From NCBI GenBank assembly GCA_036362985.1, contig JAYGXS010000007.1:10293466-10357465 (forward strand): DNA of 64,000 nt, given 5' to 3'. The notes beneath the pieces are model-generated. The model did not search any database and had not been told where the DNA came from. It saw nothing but the letters and a program-made list of their open reading frames with translations. Source of the DNA: Ligula intestinalis (Eukaryota > Platyhelminthes > Cestoda > Diphyllobothriidea > Diphyllobothriidae). Positions 1 through 11,222 of this stretch are shown here, one piece after another. The position numbers and the translations under genes were made by a program. Within the stretch, counting starts at the first letter, position 1. Each line of letters opens with the position of its first letter.

Positions 1-775
1 GCATATGTAGCGGAGTGCCATAATTCTCCCCCCTCCTCTTCGTTCTCCAGGGCTTGCTGCCCCATGTTCGTGTCGTCACAAGCAACTGTTCCACTGGCTT
101 GACCTCGCAGCTGCTTCTGGCTAACCAATAACAGCTGCGTCAGCGTTCCTTCAGCCTTCGGCGTTCCTGCAGTCCGGACAGTTGACCTCAGCTTAATAAG
201 CGCCCCTACCTAAGAGCCACTTAGCGCGACACGTTTGGCCAACGCAGCAGGGGGCCTTTGCAGGCAAGATCCCCTCGGGCACCCTGAAACGCACCAATCA
301 CAGACCACTTGAACTTGCTTCACAATCCTACTTAAGCAACTGTCATCATTCCACACCACAGACAGTCAGCGCTCTCAGGCCTGACTGGAAGCACTGCCAC
401 ATGAGAGGGGAACCACAGCAGACGCGTCTTCGACCGCGTTCCCACCCGCCTTCAGGGCGGCCAAGGTCTGCTACACCAAACGTCCCTGTGGTGGATCCTT
501 CTCTTCTCCTCTCCATCTGCTTTTTTATGACAGAGCAGCCCCTCCTGACTATGCGACTCCGACTCCTCCTCCTCCTTGCCGCCGGGATTGAGGCCCACCC
601 GGCGGGGTTCCGGATCCAACAAGGGCTACTTGCCTGCCTGCCACATGAGAGTGCAATAAGGAGATCTGTGTACAATAAACCACTCTCTCTGGTGACTCTT
701 GCCTCTTACCTTCTACCTGGGAACTTCGACCTGATGATTGTAGTGATCTAGGCACAACCACGACTTAGACCCCTA
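1..775 (+). repeat. Dispersed repeat family B, copy 1
   Basis: Two parts have clear relatives near 24-25 kb in the same orientation. The stretch around 180-345 resembles 24140-24260. The stretch 655-770, which includes an AATAAA and the words TGGTGACT and CTGATGAT, resembles 24957-25062. The open frames at 346-761 lie inside this repeat and look like chance. It may be an LTR or the 3' end of a retroelement; I cannot place its borders. Confidence 0.5.
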
Positions 776-1334
776 CACATAGACCTGGTCTCGTTGATAA
801 TGGCTGTTCGAGACTTAAAAACAACAACCACCACCACCCCTTCGATGAAAGTCGCTCCCTCTCGTGACTTTCAACGTCCAGCTGTTTATCTAACCCTCCC
901 AGATCCGAACCAGACAGACCGCACAGTAACCTGGCGTCATCGGTGGCCGATACACCCCTGCCCCTGCTAGTATGTTTTTTTAATGTTGCCGCTTCTATCT
1001 CTCACGACGAGCTCCAGTAACATTTCGAAAGTTGAGCCATACTTCCGGCGAGCGAGGAGTCCTCTTCTTTATTTACAGACTGAACAGTGGCGCCAGTTGT
1101 AAATCTGATTTTTTCGCTGTCAGCCAGCTGAGAGAGCGGAGAGGGGGGGGGGAGATGGCGCCGAACTGACATCACGTGAGTGTGCGGTGAGTGCGGGCGG
1201 GCGGGATAAAGGTGACCCGGGGTGGCCGCCCTTCTCCGCCCCACCCTCTCTCCACTCTCCACTTTTTGTCCGTTCATTTATGGGGCTCAGAGAGTGCCAG
1301 AATGTGATACGGACACGTGACGCTTCAATGGTCA
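776..1334. other. No recognisable feature
   Basis: A short CA-rich stretch follows repeat B, and a run of Gs lies near 1141-1152. The three overlapping open frames at 1002-1528 encode low-complexity Pro/Ser-rich chance peptides. Nothing else seen. Confidence 0.4.
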
Positions 1335-1606
1335 CAAAACTAACAAGGTCGCAGTCAACACTGCGGGAGACTGGAATGGTCATTTCACGCTACCTAGGCA
1401 TCACCAACCGGTCGCACCCGACCCCAAGTGGTGCCCCACTCGAGGCTTGGACTCCCGACCTGTTAATCAGAAGTCTGGATAAGGAAGAAGACTTTTCGAG
1501 CAGCGGATCAATAGATTCATTGTCCTGAGCTTTCGAACTCTTGCAATAGTCCATCTTCAGAAGTCTAACGCTCTAGCCACGGGCTCGCTGCCTTGCCGTG
1601 ACACTC
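1335..1606 (-). repeat. tRNA-derived SINE (family D), degenerate copy
   Basis: Read on the minus strand, the tRNA-like head (GAGCCCGTGGCTAGAGCG) is at about 1565-1600, and the family's conserved body around the ATGACCATTCCAG word is at about 1370-1390. The middle, 1480-1555, does not match other copies and may be an insertion. It lies head to head with the next SINE. Confidence 0.5.
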
Positions 1607-1830
1607 AGTAGTTAGAGCGCTGGACTTTTTATCACGAGTTCGAGCTTACTACTTGTTTCTTTGTATGACTGGCTGATGACGGCTAGGTAACCTGAAGTGA
1701 CCATTCCAGTCTGCTGCTTGTCTCTACCGGCAAGGTGTTCATCTACGCCGGAAAGGATGCCCTTGATCATAGCGGTGATTGCCGGCACCGACTACACACC
1801 GGAATATTGCCGTATGATGCATGCGTTAAC
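1607..1830 (+). repeat. tRNA-derived SINE (family D) with hammerhead-like motif
   Basis: The head has an A-box-like CAGTAGTTAGAGCGC and a B-box-like GAGTTCGAGC. About 20 bases on comes TATGACTGGCTGATGACGGC and, after a hairpin, GAAG and CCATTCCAGTC. The arms GACTGG and CCAGTC are fully complementary. The two SINEs here form an inverted pair. Confidence 0.6.
1667..1711 (+). ncRNA. Hammerhead-like ribozyme motif in a SINE
   Basis: Stem I would be GACTGG (1667-1672) with CCAGTC (1706-1711), six Watson-Crick pairs. The core CTGATGA is intact at 1673-1679. The second core block reads GAAG rather than GAAA, and stem II is altered (GGCTAGGTAACC). Stem III would be TG..CA. This copy is probably inactive, but its stem I is the best of the family. 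Confidence 0.45.
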
Positions 1831-2642
1831 CGAGGTGTAATTCCAGTTTAGCACACGACATCAGCCTGCGCGGCAAAGCGTTCCACACACATGCATAAGC
1901 AGCTGTTTTCGTGCCTGGCAGATACAGTCTCGCGGGCCATGTTACGTTCTGTATCACACAAAACTTAAAATCAAGACACAATAGAGTAGAGACAGAACAC
2001 AGCTGCCCAGGTCTCACTTTTTAAACTTCTCAGCACTTTCATGCTGTGGCATTCGGCTGCAGGTTAAGAAAAAATGGCGTCAGATCACATGACAAGACCA
2101 CGTGATTTAACAAAAGATGACTCGAGGCGTAGGGTGGGGCCCAGTTACGCCAGTGTAAACAATGATCGGTTTGATCGACAGGTCCGTTAGAAACTTGACA
2201 CAATCAGGCTCCAACTTTCGACTTAGAAGAGGGCAGGGTGGGGGAGGGAGTGATTAGGTTGATGGCAACTTTCGGCACCTCCACTGCTCCGAGATTTTAC
2301 GATTTGCTGCCCTTAGCCAGATATAACGCGGACGCAGATCGCAAATTTTAAGTCGGCCCAGTGGGGACGCATTCAGTTCAATGCCTGGTTTGCTTTGAGC
2401 TACGGGTTGCTACGGTTGCTATTCTGAGAATTAAGGCTCACGTGAGTGGCTATCAGCCACTGGCCCGGTTTCAAGACGGGATATGACGATTAAGTTTCAG
2501 CCGGGGAATTCGCTCCAGGGTCAGGGCATGGCCAACGGCCAATCGGTTTTATTCGAAAGTAAACCTTTAACCAATCAGAAGCCGCCATTTCAGCAATTGC
2601 AGTGCCCTACTGAAAGTTAGGCCCTCTTCAAATATTCCTTGT
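1831..2642. other. No recognisable feature
   Basis: No gene or repeat recognised. The 63-residue minus-strand frame at 1826-2017 has no supporting features. Confidence 0.4.
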
Positions 2643-3576
2643 AGCAATGTTCCGGTATCAAAGGATAGAATGGTACCAGTCGGACCAAAGGATAGAGGTG
2701 AATAGGCCCCTGTAGCCTTTGGTACTAGTGCACCGTGATTACGTTTATGAGCGGTATTCCGTGCGTTAACTGGGGGAGGTTACAAGTCGTCATCGAACTC
2801 GATGATCGAACACACAAAAGCGCCCCCCCCCCCCCACCTTAGAAAATAAGGCGCCTAGATCGATATCTTGCTTTGGCAACTTTTGCCGGCATATGCCTAG
2901 GGCGAAAAACCCGTGTTCAGATCACACTATATGCGTTCTAATAGGAGGGGGATCGGAAGAGGGGAGGTAGAGGGGTATGGGACTACTACGTGTATCGAGA
3001 GCATTCTGAGCAGGCTCAGTAAAGACGAATGTGTAGACGTAGTTTTTTACTTGCTGTCTGACCACCTTCTCAAACGGCTTGGGGAATAAAGCCCTCAAGG
3101 CACTAAGGGGGGGGGGGGGCTGGCTACTATAACCATTCAGCTTAGCCGAGCCTGCTCAGAGTGCACTTGATACACGTAGTCGCCCCCTTCCCCTCTATCC
3201 CCCTACCGACCCCCCCCCCTCCTATTAGAACGCATTTAGTGTGATCTGAACACGGGTTTTTCGCCCAAGGCATATGCCGGCAAAAGTTGCCAAAGCAAGA
3301 CATCGATCCAGGCGCCGTATTTTTTTTAGACGTGGCGGAGGAGCAAAGGTATTAGGCGTGCGCGCGCCTAGGGTTTTTTTTAGGTGGACGGGGACGCTTG
3401 TGTGTGTATGCGATCATCGATTTCGATGACGGCTTGTAACCTCCCCCAGTCAACGCACGGAATACCGCCCATAAACGCAATCACAGCGCACTAGTACCAA
3501 AGGCTACAGGGGCCTATTAACCTCTATCCTTTGCTTCGACTGGAGCCATTCTATCCTTTGGTACCGGAACATTGCT
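2643..3576. mobile_element. Foldback element, 934 bp, with about 400-bp arms
   Basis: The left arm (2643 to about 3030) and the right arm (about 3130-3576) are imperfect inverted copies over almost their whole length. The termini read AGCAATGTTCCGGTA on the left and its complement on the right. Shared inner words include CACGGAATACCGC-type, GAACACGGGTTTTTCG and GGCATATGCCGGCAAAAGTTG. The spacer (about 3031-3129) has a G run at 3109-3118. There is no coding frame, so this is a non-autonomous foldback or long-arm MITE. No convincing target-site duplication was found. Confidence 0.8.
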
Positions 3577-4770
3577 CATAGGGTATAGAAGTTTAAGGAG
3601 ACTAAAGTGAATATAGGAGCACAGTGAGTACAGTACAGTAGGCATGCTTTGTGAAAAAATCAATCGAAACGTGCATATTACTTAAATTTACATTTTTTGA
3701 GCCTACACATTTTCGTATGATCGGAAGGAAGCTCCTTCGAAAGCCGGCATTTTGCCGTAACCTGAGGATGATGCCGCACGATGATATTACTTTTCGAATC
3801 GAAGTTAGTTTTATTAGGGCGGCCTAAAAGCAGCCTTAGCAAGCAGTAGGTTGCAATTCATGGCCACAACTTAAGCAGGCTATCGATCGGCCTACATGGA
3901 CGAATGCACAAAAGCCGTCAAAACGATCGATAATTCCGATTTTAAACCACTGTCATCCACTGAGTCAAACAACCAATGGGACTGGTCACCATCTCAGAAG
4001 GAAATCTGATTGGCTCAATGGGCATTGTTAGACACGGTGGTTTCCCTAAATTTACTGTGCATAGAATACTCAATGACTTCCGATTCTGCACACTTTATGT
4101 CTTGATCTTTCTGTGGGGCTCATATGAGGCGTAGTTAGACGGCAAATATTTTGGCCTGGGCTCCGTTACAACAATCTGGCGTGGTAATATCTCGGCCTGG
4201 GCCTTCCGTTATAACAAGTTTAACCTTTCATTTCTACTGTAGTGGACATCTAATAATTGGTCTGAAAGTTAAAAAGTGGCTGAGGAGTTGCTGGTTTGTG
4301 GATGGAGTGATTCCTTTAAAATCTGAATTTCCAAACTCTGAAGATGAGGTGATTCAAATTGCAAATGATTCGAATTGCAAAGTCTTTTTTCATAGTTGCA
4401 CCTGTTATCAATTGATGTGGTTTTATTCACCATTGTAGTTACTGCACACATACCTGTATATCCACCAGTTCTAGGGTCATAGTTGCAGTCTGCGCCCGGT
4501 AAGTAATTGAATAACCAACAAAACGCCACTTGCGACAAACCAGAGGCAACTGAATAAACCGCCTGTACAGAAATCAGCCCACCTGATTAGCCAATAGGAA
4601 GCAAGACTTGCGAAAAGAAACCTAAATGGCCACAATTATTTGAGTGCTTCCTATAGTAGATTGCTACAAAAGTAAATTTTCAAAGCAAAACAACAGGACT
4701 ATTTCCCGCAACCTGATCTGTGAGCGCCATCTACTGTACTTACTTTCTCCGATCACAACTGCCCGGATAA
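3577..4770. other. No recognisable feature
   Basis: A+T-leaning DNA. The overlapping frames at 4151-4538 on both strands show no domain or codon signal that I can read. Confidence 0.35.
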
Positions 4771-4925
4771 GGAGTCTATGGATCGGCGTTTAGAGTGTCG
4801 CATTTCTAACTAAAAGCGCGCTGGTTCGAGCCCTAGGTTTCGCAGGCCTGTGATTGGGTGTGACTGGCTGATTACAACTAATAAGCCCAAGATAATCACT
4901 CCGGTCTCCCTTGCACGCCTCGGAA
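4771..4925 (+). repeat. tRNA-derived SINE (family D), head and body
   Basis: The tRNA-like head has a B box GGTTCGAGCCC near 4830. The body follows with GTGACTGGCTGATTACAACT, AATAAGCCC and CTCCGGTCTCCCTTGC. The ribozyme core is mutated (CTGATTA). Confidence 0.6.
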
Positions 4926-5049
4926 ATTTTACCCAGTTTATCCCTGGGTGGGAGTCAGGGGCGGTCCCAGGGCATAAGGAGACGAGCATGTTCCATACTG
5001 CGATTGGCGAGTGTTCGTCTGTAACTGTTTGTATACCCGATGAGAACCA

Positions 5050-5215
5050 AGGGGCTAACGAGCCCGTGACTCAACGGTTAGGGTATTGAACGGGTTGCAG
5101 GTCCGAGACCCAGGGATGCACAACCGGCGGTCTTATATGCCTGGCCGACCACGGCTAATAAGCCAAAGATTGCCATTCCAGGCTAAGGTAAGGTTATTCT
5201 GCTTATGCGAGCAGT
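5050..5215 (+). repeat. tRNA-derived SINE (family D) with covarying ribozyme arms
   Basis: The head reads CCCGTGACTCAACGGTTAGG (A box) followed by a B-box-like GCAGGTCCGAGACCC. The body has GGCTAATAAGCC and CCATTCCAGGC. It lies directly downstream of another SINE in the same orientation. Confidence 0.6.
5139..5183 (+). ncRNA. Hammerhead-like motif, mutated core, compensated stem I
   Basis: The arms are GCCTGG (5139-5144) and CCAGGC (5178-5183), still six perfect pairs although one pair differs from the GACTGG/CCAGTC of other copies. Stem II (GGCTAATAAGCC) is intact. The core reads CCGACCA and AAGA, so cleavage is not expected. Confidence 0.4.
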
Positions 5216-5336
5216 GAGTGTCTCTGTTAATACCTTGGGTGTGCCTGCGTCGACGCTGGTTATATCCCTCACATGTATGTTAGGAAATGAAGGCAGACAA
5301 GATAGCAGAGCCTAGTGCTTATTATAATTATGTCTG

Positions 5337-5776
5337 AATGTACATCACCTCTATTTTCTGTGCGTCCGTCAGCAGCGTGTCCTCTGTCATCAGTCTCGTA
5401 TGGGCAGCAGAGTCCCTTGTCGCCAGCAGCAGAATCTCGTGTCCTCAGCGGCAGGGTGTCGCCTCCTGTCAGTGATAGCCTATTTAAGGACCAACGGTCT
5501 TTGTTCTCTCATTGGTCCCTCTGCGCGTGGCCCATGCCAACAGGTACCGTGCGGCGACCTCGGTGTGCACGCGTATATGCATGCGTCCTTTCGTGGTCCC
5601 TTGTCGTACGTGACCTCAGAACCCAGCCGGCGGCTGTCTTCGCGTGTGTGTTCGCGTGAAGGTCGCGCGTTATGGCCCGTTCTGCTTGCACCCACTGGCT
5701 TGTGACTTCCTTTGTTCTCGTACCCTCAGGACGGCCCGAGTGATAACTCACGTGCTGGGCCGTCCTAACAGTCTCT
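5337..5776 (+). repeat. LTR-like repeat family C, copy 1
   Basis: The whole segment has a reverse-oriented relative at 8577-9008. Landmarks shared in order: CGTCCGTCAGCA, TATTTAAGG (possible TATA region, 5481), TCTTTGTTC and TTGGTCCCTC, CGTTCTGC, CCTCAGGACGGCC, ACTCACGTGCT and GTCCTAACAGT. The segment begins TG and ends near CTAACA, as an LTR might. The four long frames on both strands here are by-products of its G+C-rich sequence. Confidence 0.6.
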
Positions 5777-5821
5777 CTACACTTTCTATGCATACATATT
5801 ATTAAAAGGAATGACAAACAC

Positions 5822-5935
5822 ACTGAAGACTGAAATGGTCATTTCAGTTTTATTACTCATCATCAGCCAGCTATAAAAACTTGGTTATTAGGGTTGCCGC
5901 AACGATTGAGCCACAGGCTCGTTAGTTTGTCGAAT
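5822..5935 (-). repeat. tRNA-derived SINE (family D), short copy
   Basis: On the minus strand the head reads GAGCCTGTGGCTCAATCG, followed by AGCTGGCTGATGATGAGT, GAAATGACCATTTCAGTC. The copy is shortened between head and body. Both hammerhead core blocks (CTGATGA at 5862-5868 and GAAA) are present. Confidence 0.5.
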
Positions 5936-8400
5936 TTGATCGGATAAATTGATTGGGATATTGTAGATTTTACCGATAAATATATATAAAGTGAGATAAC
6001 TCATGCAAAGTCATGGCCGGAATCGGACTTGGTAGTCTGGCATACATTTGGTCGCGTTATTTTGCTCTAATTAGTGTAGTTGATTCAACGAATGCCTTTT
6101 AGTAAAAAAAACACCTTTTAGTTTAGTTTATCTGAAGGAAACAACCAGCATTTTGGCAAAATCGGGTGGTGTAGACTAATATCGAACGAATTACTGATGG
6201 CGTTTACAATGAGAGACCCATACCTTTAATTTGTTGCGTTGTGCTGTAGGAGAACACCAATAAAAGCAAAGGAATTTTAAACTATACTCCTTCCAGAAAC
6301 CACACATCTAGTTTTAATTAAGTGGAAATCAGGTGAAAGCAAGTTTAGGAAATCGCATTGCCCTTTTTCAGAAACAATCAAAATTTTCAATTTTTAAAAA
6401 ATATATTTTGCCAATGGCTGACTTTTTCTGAAATCGCAGTAAAAAATTTGACCGTATTTGTTTTGCCGCATCGAAGATTTTTTATGGTAAGCACAAATTC
6501 ATATATTTTATCGTGTACATAAAGGCAACAAACCATCTTCTTAAATCTAAAGCAGGTTGCATGATAATTTTATGTACAAGATAGCCTCCGCTAATGCGTA
6601 GGTAAGGAACAAAATAGACAGGAGTTTTAGAGTTTTCGCAAGACCTGGTTGTGTATTCGGTCAGTCTTGTTCGCATTTGCAATCGTAGAACTGGGCATAA
6701 AATTAATCAAATATGGTAAAACAATGCTCCAATAAAAAGAGAAGAGGGATTTATTTCACTTTCAGAAAAAAGCGGTGTGAATTATTTTCAGATAAATTAA
6801 AAACCTGGTCAAGACTCTCCGCTTTCACTTTTACTTTATTTTGGGAGAAGGTAACAGACACAGATATTCGTCAGCTAAGTATCTAATTGAATTGTTTTAG
6901 AGAAGTAAACTATTCTATAAAATTCCTTCTTGATCTTAGAGATAACCATATCAGACTTCTGTTATTAACGTTCTTTTTACTCCATACTGTTTCCATAAAT
7001 AAAATGCCACAATGCCATCTTCATGAGAACTAATCTGCAAAAGTCACTTTTGGATAAATGCTTTAAGGAAATATATTATTTTAAAGTTTTTGGTATATGC
7101 ATCCAAAAGGATCTCCATTTATGGAAGAAAGTTTGAAACACTAAAAGGCGATCGAAATTAATTGAAATCCAATATCTGAAATATATTTAAAGACTTTTTG
7201 GGTAATGAAAGTTCTTTTCTATAAATAAGATGCCATGGTTATTCTTTCAACTAATTAATATATTTAAATTTATTTGCCAAATCTATAGCCACTTGCACGC
7301 TGTGTGAACTTGAGCTTTCTTTAAAACTTCTGGTATTTCTAAACAAACGACTAGTACCTCTTATATTTATTTTGAATTCTACATTCATCTTCACTTGTTA
7401 ATGATCATTTCAAACTTTGCGGGGAATTGTCAAACTTTCGCAAATTTCGGCATTTTGCATGAGTGTCAGCTCGCACTGTATATGCTCAGATCTATTTGAG
7501 GGCAAAAAGACGATCTGCGGTGTTATAACGACGGGTTCAGCGTCGCTAGTGTTATAACGATGGCATCTGGCGTGTGTCACCGTCGAATTACGCCCTGTTG
7601 AAATCCCCAAGGAAGAACACAATAAGAAGGGCATAATTCTGGAATCCACCCGTAGAAGGGTTTATTTTGTACAAAACTGGAGGAGCTGTCTTGGATGGCT
7701 GTTGCCGCTGGTTGATCTACAGTGCACTTTTGTCCTGCCTCGGGGCATTGGGAGCGGACTAGCGGTCCTCGCTATCCGGTGTGGCTGCCACTCTCCCTGT
7801 CAGGAGTGACAGTCGCTTATAAGAGATTGTCCGTGCCTTCTCTTGTGGCCTGGTTGGCCGCATTGAGGTAACGTCACGCAACCATTTGACCCTCGAGAAC
7901 CAGCGAACAGTTGTGCCTTGCGTAGGCTCGTGTGCGTGGGTGAGTGCGTGCCATCTAAGTTCATCTGGCATGGACAGTCATCGCCCGTTGTGCGGTCAGA
8001 GATAACCACCAAAGACATTTAGCTAGGCTCGATGCCTTAGGAAAGCCTCCAAAGGTTGCTAGCATTTGGTCCGGCTAATATCCTAACATCCAGAACCACA
8101 GGTTTATGGTCCTCATGTTTCGAAGGCAGCCAGGTTTCCATCGTCGGACATGAGTAAGCTACTACGCCTCACAGTATCTAGAGATGGTGATAGTCCTGTT
8201 AGAATGGGTTTACTTGCTTGCAGTCAGAGCGACGGGGGAGGAAGGGCTGGAGTTAAAGTGATCCTAAATCACGAATTTAGGCCAATTTTCTCATCTTAAT
8301 TTTGCTTGTCTGAGCTTTGGGGCTCTCTTGGGAGTCCATTGTCAGAGATAAAAGGCGTCAGCGAAAAGCGAGCAACAGTTATAGGAGGCAGAGGCCAATC
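5936..8400. other. A+T-rich DNA without a recognised gene
   Basis: About 2.4 kb, strongly A+T-rich to about 7400 and more balanced after that. Open frames are short (up to 79 residues) and overlap on several frames. A small direct repeat GTTATAACGA occurs twice near 7523-7560. No element seen. Confidence 0.4.
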
Positions 8401-8405
8401 AACCA

Positions 8406-8600
8406 TCATTGGTGGGGGGATAGGAGAAGGGGGCAACCAACCACCAGTGCCATCATTCCGGAGATGCCTGCGAAGGCTATGTATGCCAGCGCCAGATCAA
8501 TAAATCGATTGACCGAGTTCTCATCCGAGGGCCAGGCTTCAATCAATTCTTGGTCTGTCTTGTTGCCAGCGTGTGCGATTATCCTCGTAGTAACTGTTAG
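8406..8600 (-). pseudogene. Penelope-like element endonuclease, C-terminal fragment
   Basis: The minus-strand translation contains TRIIAHAGNKTDQELIEAW followed by SDENSVNRFIDLA. This matches the end of the GIY-YIG domain of PLEs, and the PLE fragment at 26423-26947 has the parallel RASNRTRRELLEAW and SDPNSRNRHVD. Only about 45 residues remain. It abuts the reversed repeat C copy, which may have inserted into it. Confidence 0.65.
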
Positions 8601-9008
8601 GAGGACCAAGCACGTGAGTCATCCTGAGGTCACGCCTGACAAGGGGCCACAAACAGACACAAGTCGGCAGTCCCAAAGAGCTCTGAACACGGCACCCGAT
8701 GGCCGTCCTGAGGGGAAGATACCAAAGAAGGCCCACAGCCCAAAGAACGCACGCAGAACGGGCCAAGGGCACGCGAAACCGGGCCGCCGCGTGTCACACT
8801 GAGGTCACTAGCAGCACACGGCGTCTGCCCGGATAAACGCCTTGCGGAGGGACCAACAAGAAGATCTGAGGAACAAAGACTGCTGGCCCTTAAATAAGAG
8901 GCTGCGAACGGAAGGCACATTCTGCAGCCTACACGAGAGCGTGCTACTGACGACAAAAGACAAGCTGCAGACGGGTAGACTTGCTGACGGACACGAGACC
9001 AGTTGAGA
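8577..9008 (-). repeat. LTR-like repeat family C, copy 2
   Basis: Inverse-orientation relative of 5337-5776, sharing the landmarks listed there, including CTTATTTAAGGGC near 8890 and CTCACGTGCTTGGTCCTCC near 8600-8620. Its end lies at the start of the PLE fragment at 8406-8600. Confidence 0.6.
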
Positions 9009-9615
9009 ATCATGCACAGAGTTTAATTTTCAAGCAGGAACGGTGAGAGTAAACTGTTTTCTCTTATCCTGTCTACCTTCACTTCCTAACATACAACTGG
9101 GGGAGATAACAAGTTGCGACGTAGCTGAACACAGCTGCGAAGTCAAACACGTGATCCGTCTCGCGTACGTGTGGGCAGCTACTTGCGATAATGCGTTACC
9201 CCGTCGTACAGCCAGCTGATGTTCGTGTATGCGCAAACCAAGCACGCCTCCTGCCTGTCTGTCCTGTGTTATTTCGGGGATAGTTTAGACAAGCTATCGG
9301 CGTCATACCGCCTGAGGAGGGAGAGGGCGATGTTACGGCTATGACGCACGGGAGCAGGGGTGTGACGGATTATTCTCAATTAAAATGCCTCTCGTCGAAC
9401 AGCCGCCGGCACCAGTACCACCCCCGACCTTAAATGTTGTCCTGTGTTGGCAATTTTGTTTACGCTCCGTCTGTTTTCTCGTCTGCTGGATGAAATCACC
9501 GTAATGAAATGAGAAAGTTCGGCAGCCATCGGACTTTGGCGAGAAGTTGCGCTGGTGTTTGGGGGCGCAGACAGAGAGATAATCAGGCATCTTGCGAGGT
9601 TAATGGAGACACCCT
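9009..9615. other. No recognisable feature
   Basis: Only short chance frames and no matched repeat. Confidence 0.35.
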
Positions 9616-9699
9616 ATTGTGAGGGCTATCGGAGATGAGAACCGGTTGCCAATACAAGCCAACAGGCGGGTCTCAGGAAGAAATAGCGAAGAAGAAGAT

Positions 9700-9834
9700 T
9701 ATTATTATTATGTGATCGCTGATTCCAGTCCACAAGTTGCAGCTCATTCGACGGGATCCGGCCACACCTTCAAATCTGATGAAGCCCAGCTTCTCGCGAG
9801 ATGTGACAATCTTGTGAGTCACCCCAGTCTGTAA
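9700..9834 (+). pseudogene. Penelope-like endonuclease scrap
   Basis: After a short TTA run, the translation reads PQVAAHSTGSGHTFKSDEAQ then LLARCDNLVSH. This parallels the PLE endonuclease at 45590-45680 (SQVAAHSTRPGHTLKFDEAE then LLARNGNRLSR). About 40 residues survive. Confidence 0.65.
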
Positions 9835-10004
9835 ACAAGTGCAACAACCTGCCGAATCCATGCTCGGGGCTGAGGCTCAATTTGACCAAAAGCTAGTCAC
9901 CATCTGGGAAATGCACATGTCACCGCATTGCCATACGCCAACACTGGGGAACCAGATGGCCGAGCAATCATCGCGTTTGATTCCAACACTTTCAGCAGTT
10001 CACG

Positions 10005-10485
10005 TGTAGTGGTCCTTTCTGCCCAACGCCCACGTAAATCTTGACGTCGCAGAAAAAGACACTCAGAGCAGGACCTTGCGCAAATGTACTTTTCGGCCTG
10101 CCTCCGACCGGACGCAAACTGGCGCATGAGACACTCACCACCCACGCCAGTGTCTATCTTCGTGCGGTCCGACCAATCACCAGCAAGGCCGCGAGCCAGA
10201 GAGAGGATTCGGCAGCCACCCCGATGACTGACGCTAGACTCACTTGGCATTCTGCCCCCGCGCGGGGCGGCCGCCACGCTGCTGCTCTCTCACACGGCTC
10301 TCGTGATCAAAAGCACGCCAGATTGAGTCCATCCTTCTGCTAACTCTTCTCCCATTTATTCTGTACAGAATACAATCTTCCTATTGCTCTGGCTTTCCAA
10401 GACTTCTCTGATCTCCTGAGGAATCGGGCCTGGAAGATCGCAGTCGTTAGGGTTAAACCTTCGTAGCCTTAACACCTTTGCAATA
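10005..10485 (+). repeat. LTR-like family A, full copy with 4-bp target duplication
   Basis: The copy runs from TGTAGTGG to TGCAATA and is flanked by CACG at 10001-10004 and 10486-10489. It contains the family signature read backwards from other copies: CTGTACAGAATACAATC, AGGAATCGGGCCTGGAAGAT and GGTTAAACCTTCGTAGCC. This orientation is taken as transcription sense because other copies have an AATAAA in it. No internal coding region is attached, so it resembles a solo LTR. Confidence 0.65.
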
Positions 10486-10903
10486 CACGTACCGTACGCC
10501 GGTCATCAAGCAATTAGTGCAGTTTTGCTTGGTTAGCAGGCAGCATTCTTTGGCAGTTGCTTTTTCCCTGAAAAAACTTCAGCATTTTGTCAATAGATTA
10601 TTTTTTCCGTTCAGCGCATTTCCTTCCTCACTATAAGCAATCCGATACGCTTCGAGCAATCGTGATGTGTTAAAAGCCAAGTTTGCGAGGGTTGCCGATT
10701 GGCCGGATAACTTGGACCGCGTATTCAGCCCAGTGTGTGTCGTGTTGTGTGGAGTGGCTGACTGGTGGACTGAGGGTCAGGCTGCAATGGCTCCATCTTA
10801 AGGTGGCCTCTATCGCACTCCCACTAAACTAGAGTCTGAGCCGCCTCCCCCCTCCAAACTTTGCTGTGGTAGTCCGGTGGTAGTGAGCGGCAGTGCGTGG
10901 ACC

Positions 10904-11222
10904 TATCACGTTTAGGAGTGTTAAAGCTACGAAGGTTTAACCTTAGCGGCTGCGATCTTCCAGGCATTCATTCATTCTTCATTCTGTACAGAATGAATAG
11001 GCAGCATGAAATTGACTACCAGACGACTGCACAACCACAAGCCAGCGGACGGCGTCTAAAGTGCGGTCTGCTCGACATTCGTCAAAGGAGGTCCTGCGTG
11101 AGTCGGTCATTTATTGGCTGTTACCGAGGCCGGAAGCAGCGAGCGTTCCAAAAGTGCGCATCGACTTGAGTTAGTCACCACAAGCGTTTACGAGTGCATT
11201 TCGCGTTGCGCTTGTTACTACA
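10904..11222 (-). repeat. LTR-like family A, reversed partial copy
   Basis: It starts TATCACGTTTAGG and carries TTAAAGCTACGAAGGTTTAA and GGCTGCGATCTTCCAGGC, the inverse of the end of the copy at 10005-10485. The family end CTACA may be at about 11218. The two copies are head to head about 420 bp apart. Confidence 0.5.

Noticed and set aside
5315..5823. Four overlapping frames over 70 codons
   Set aside because: They lie in a G+C-rich LTR-like repeat and are not preserved in its second copy at 8577-9008.
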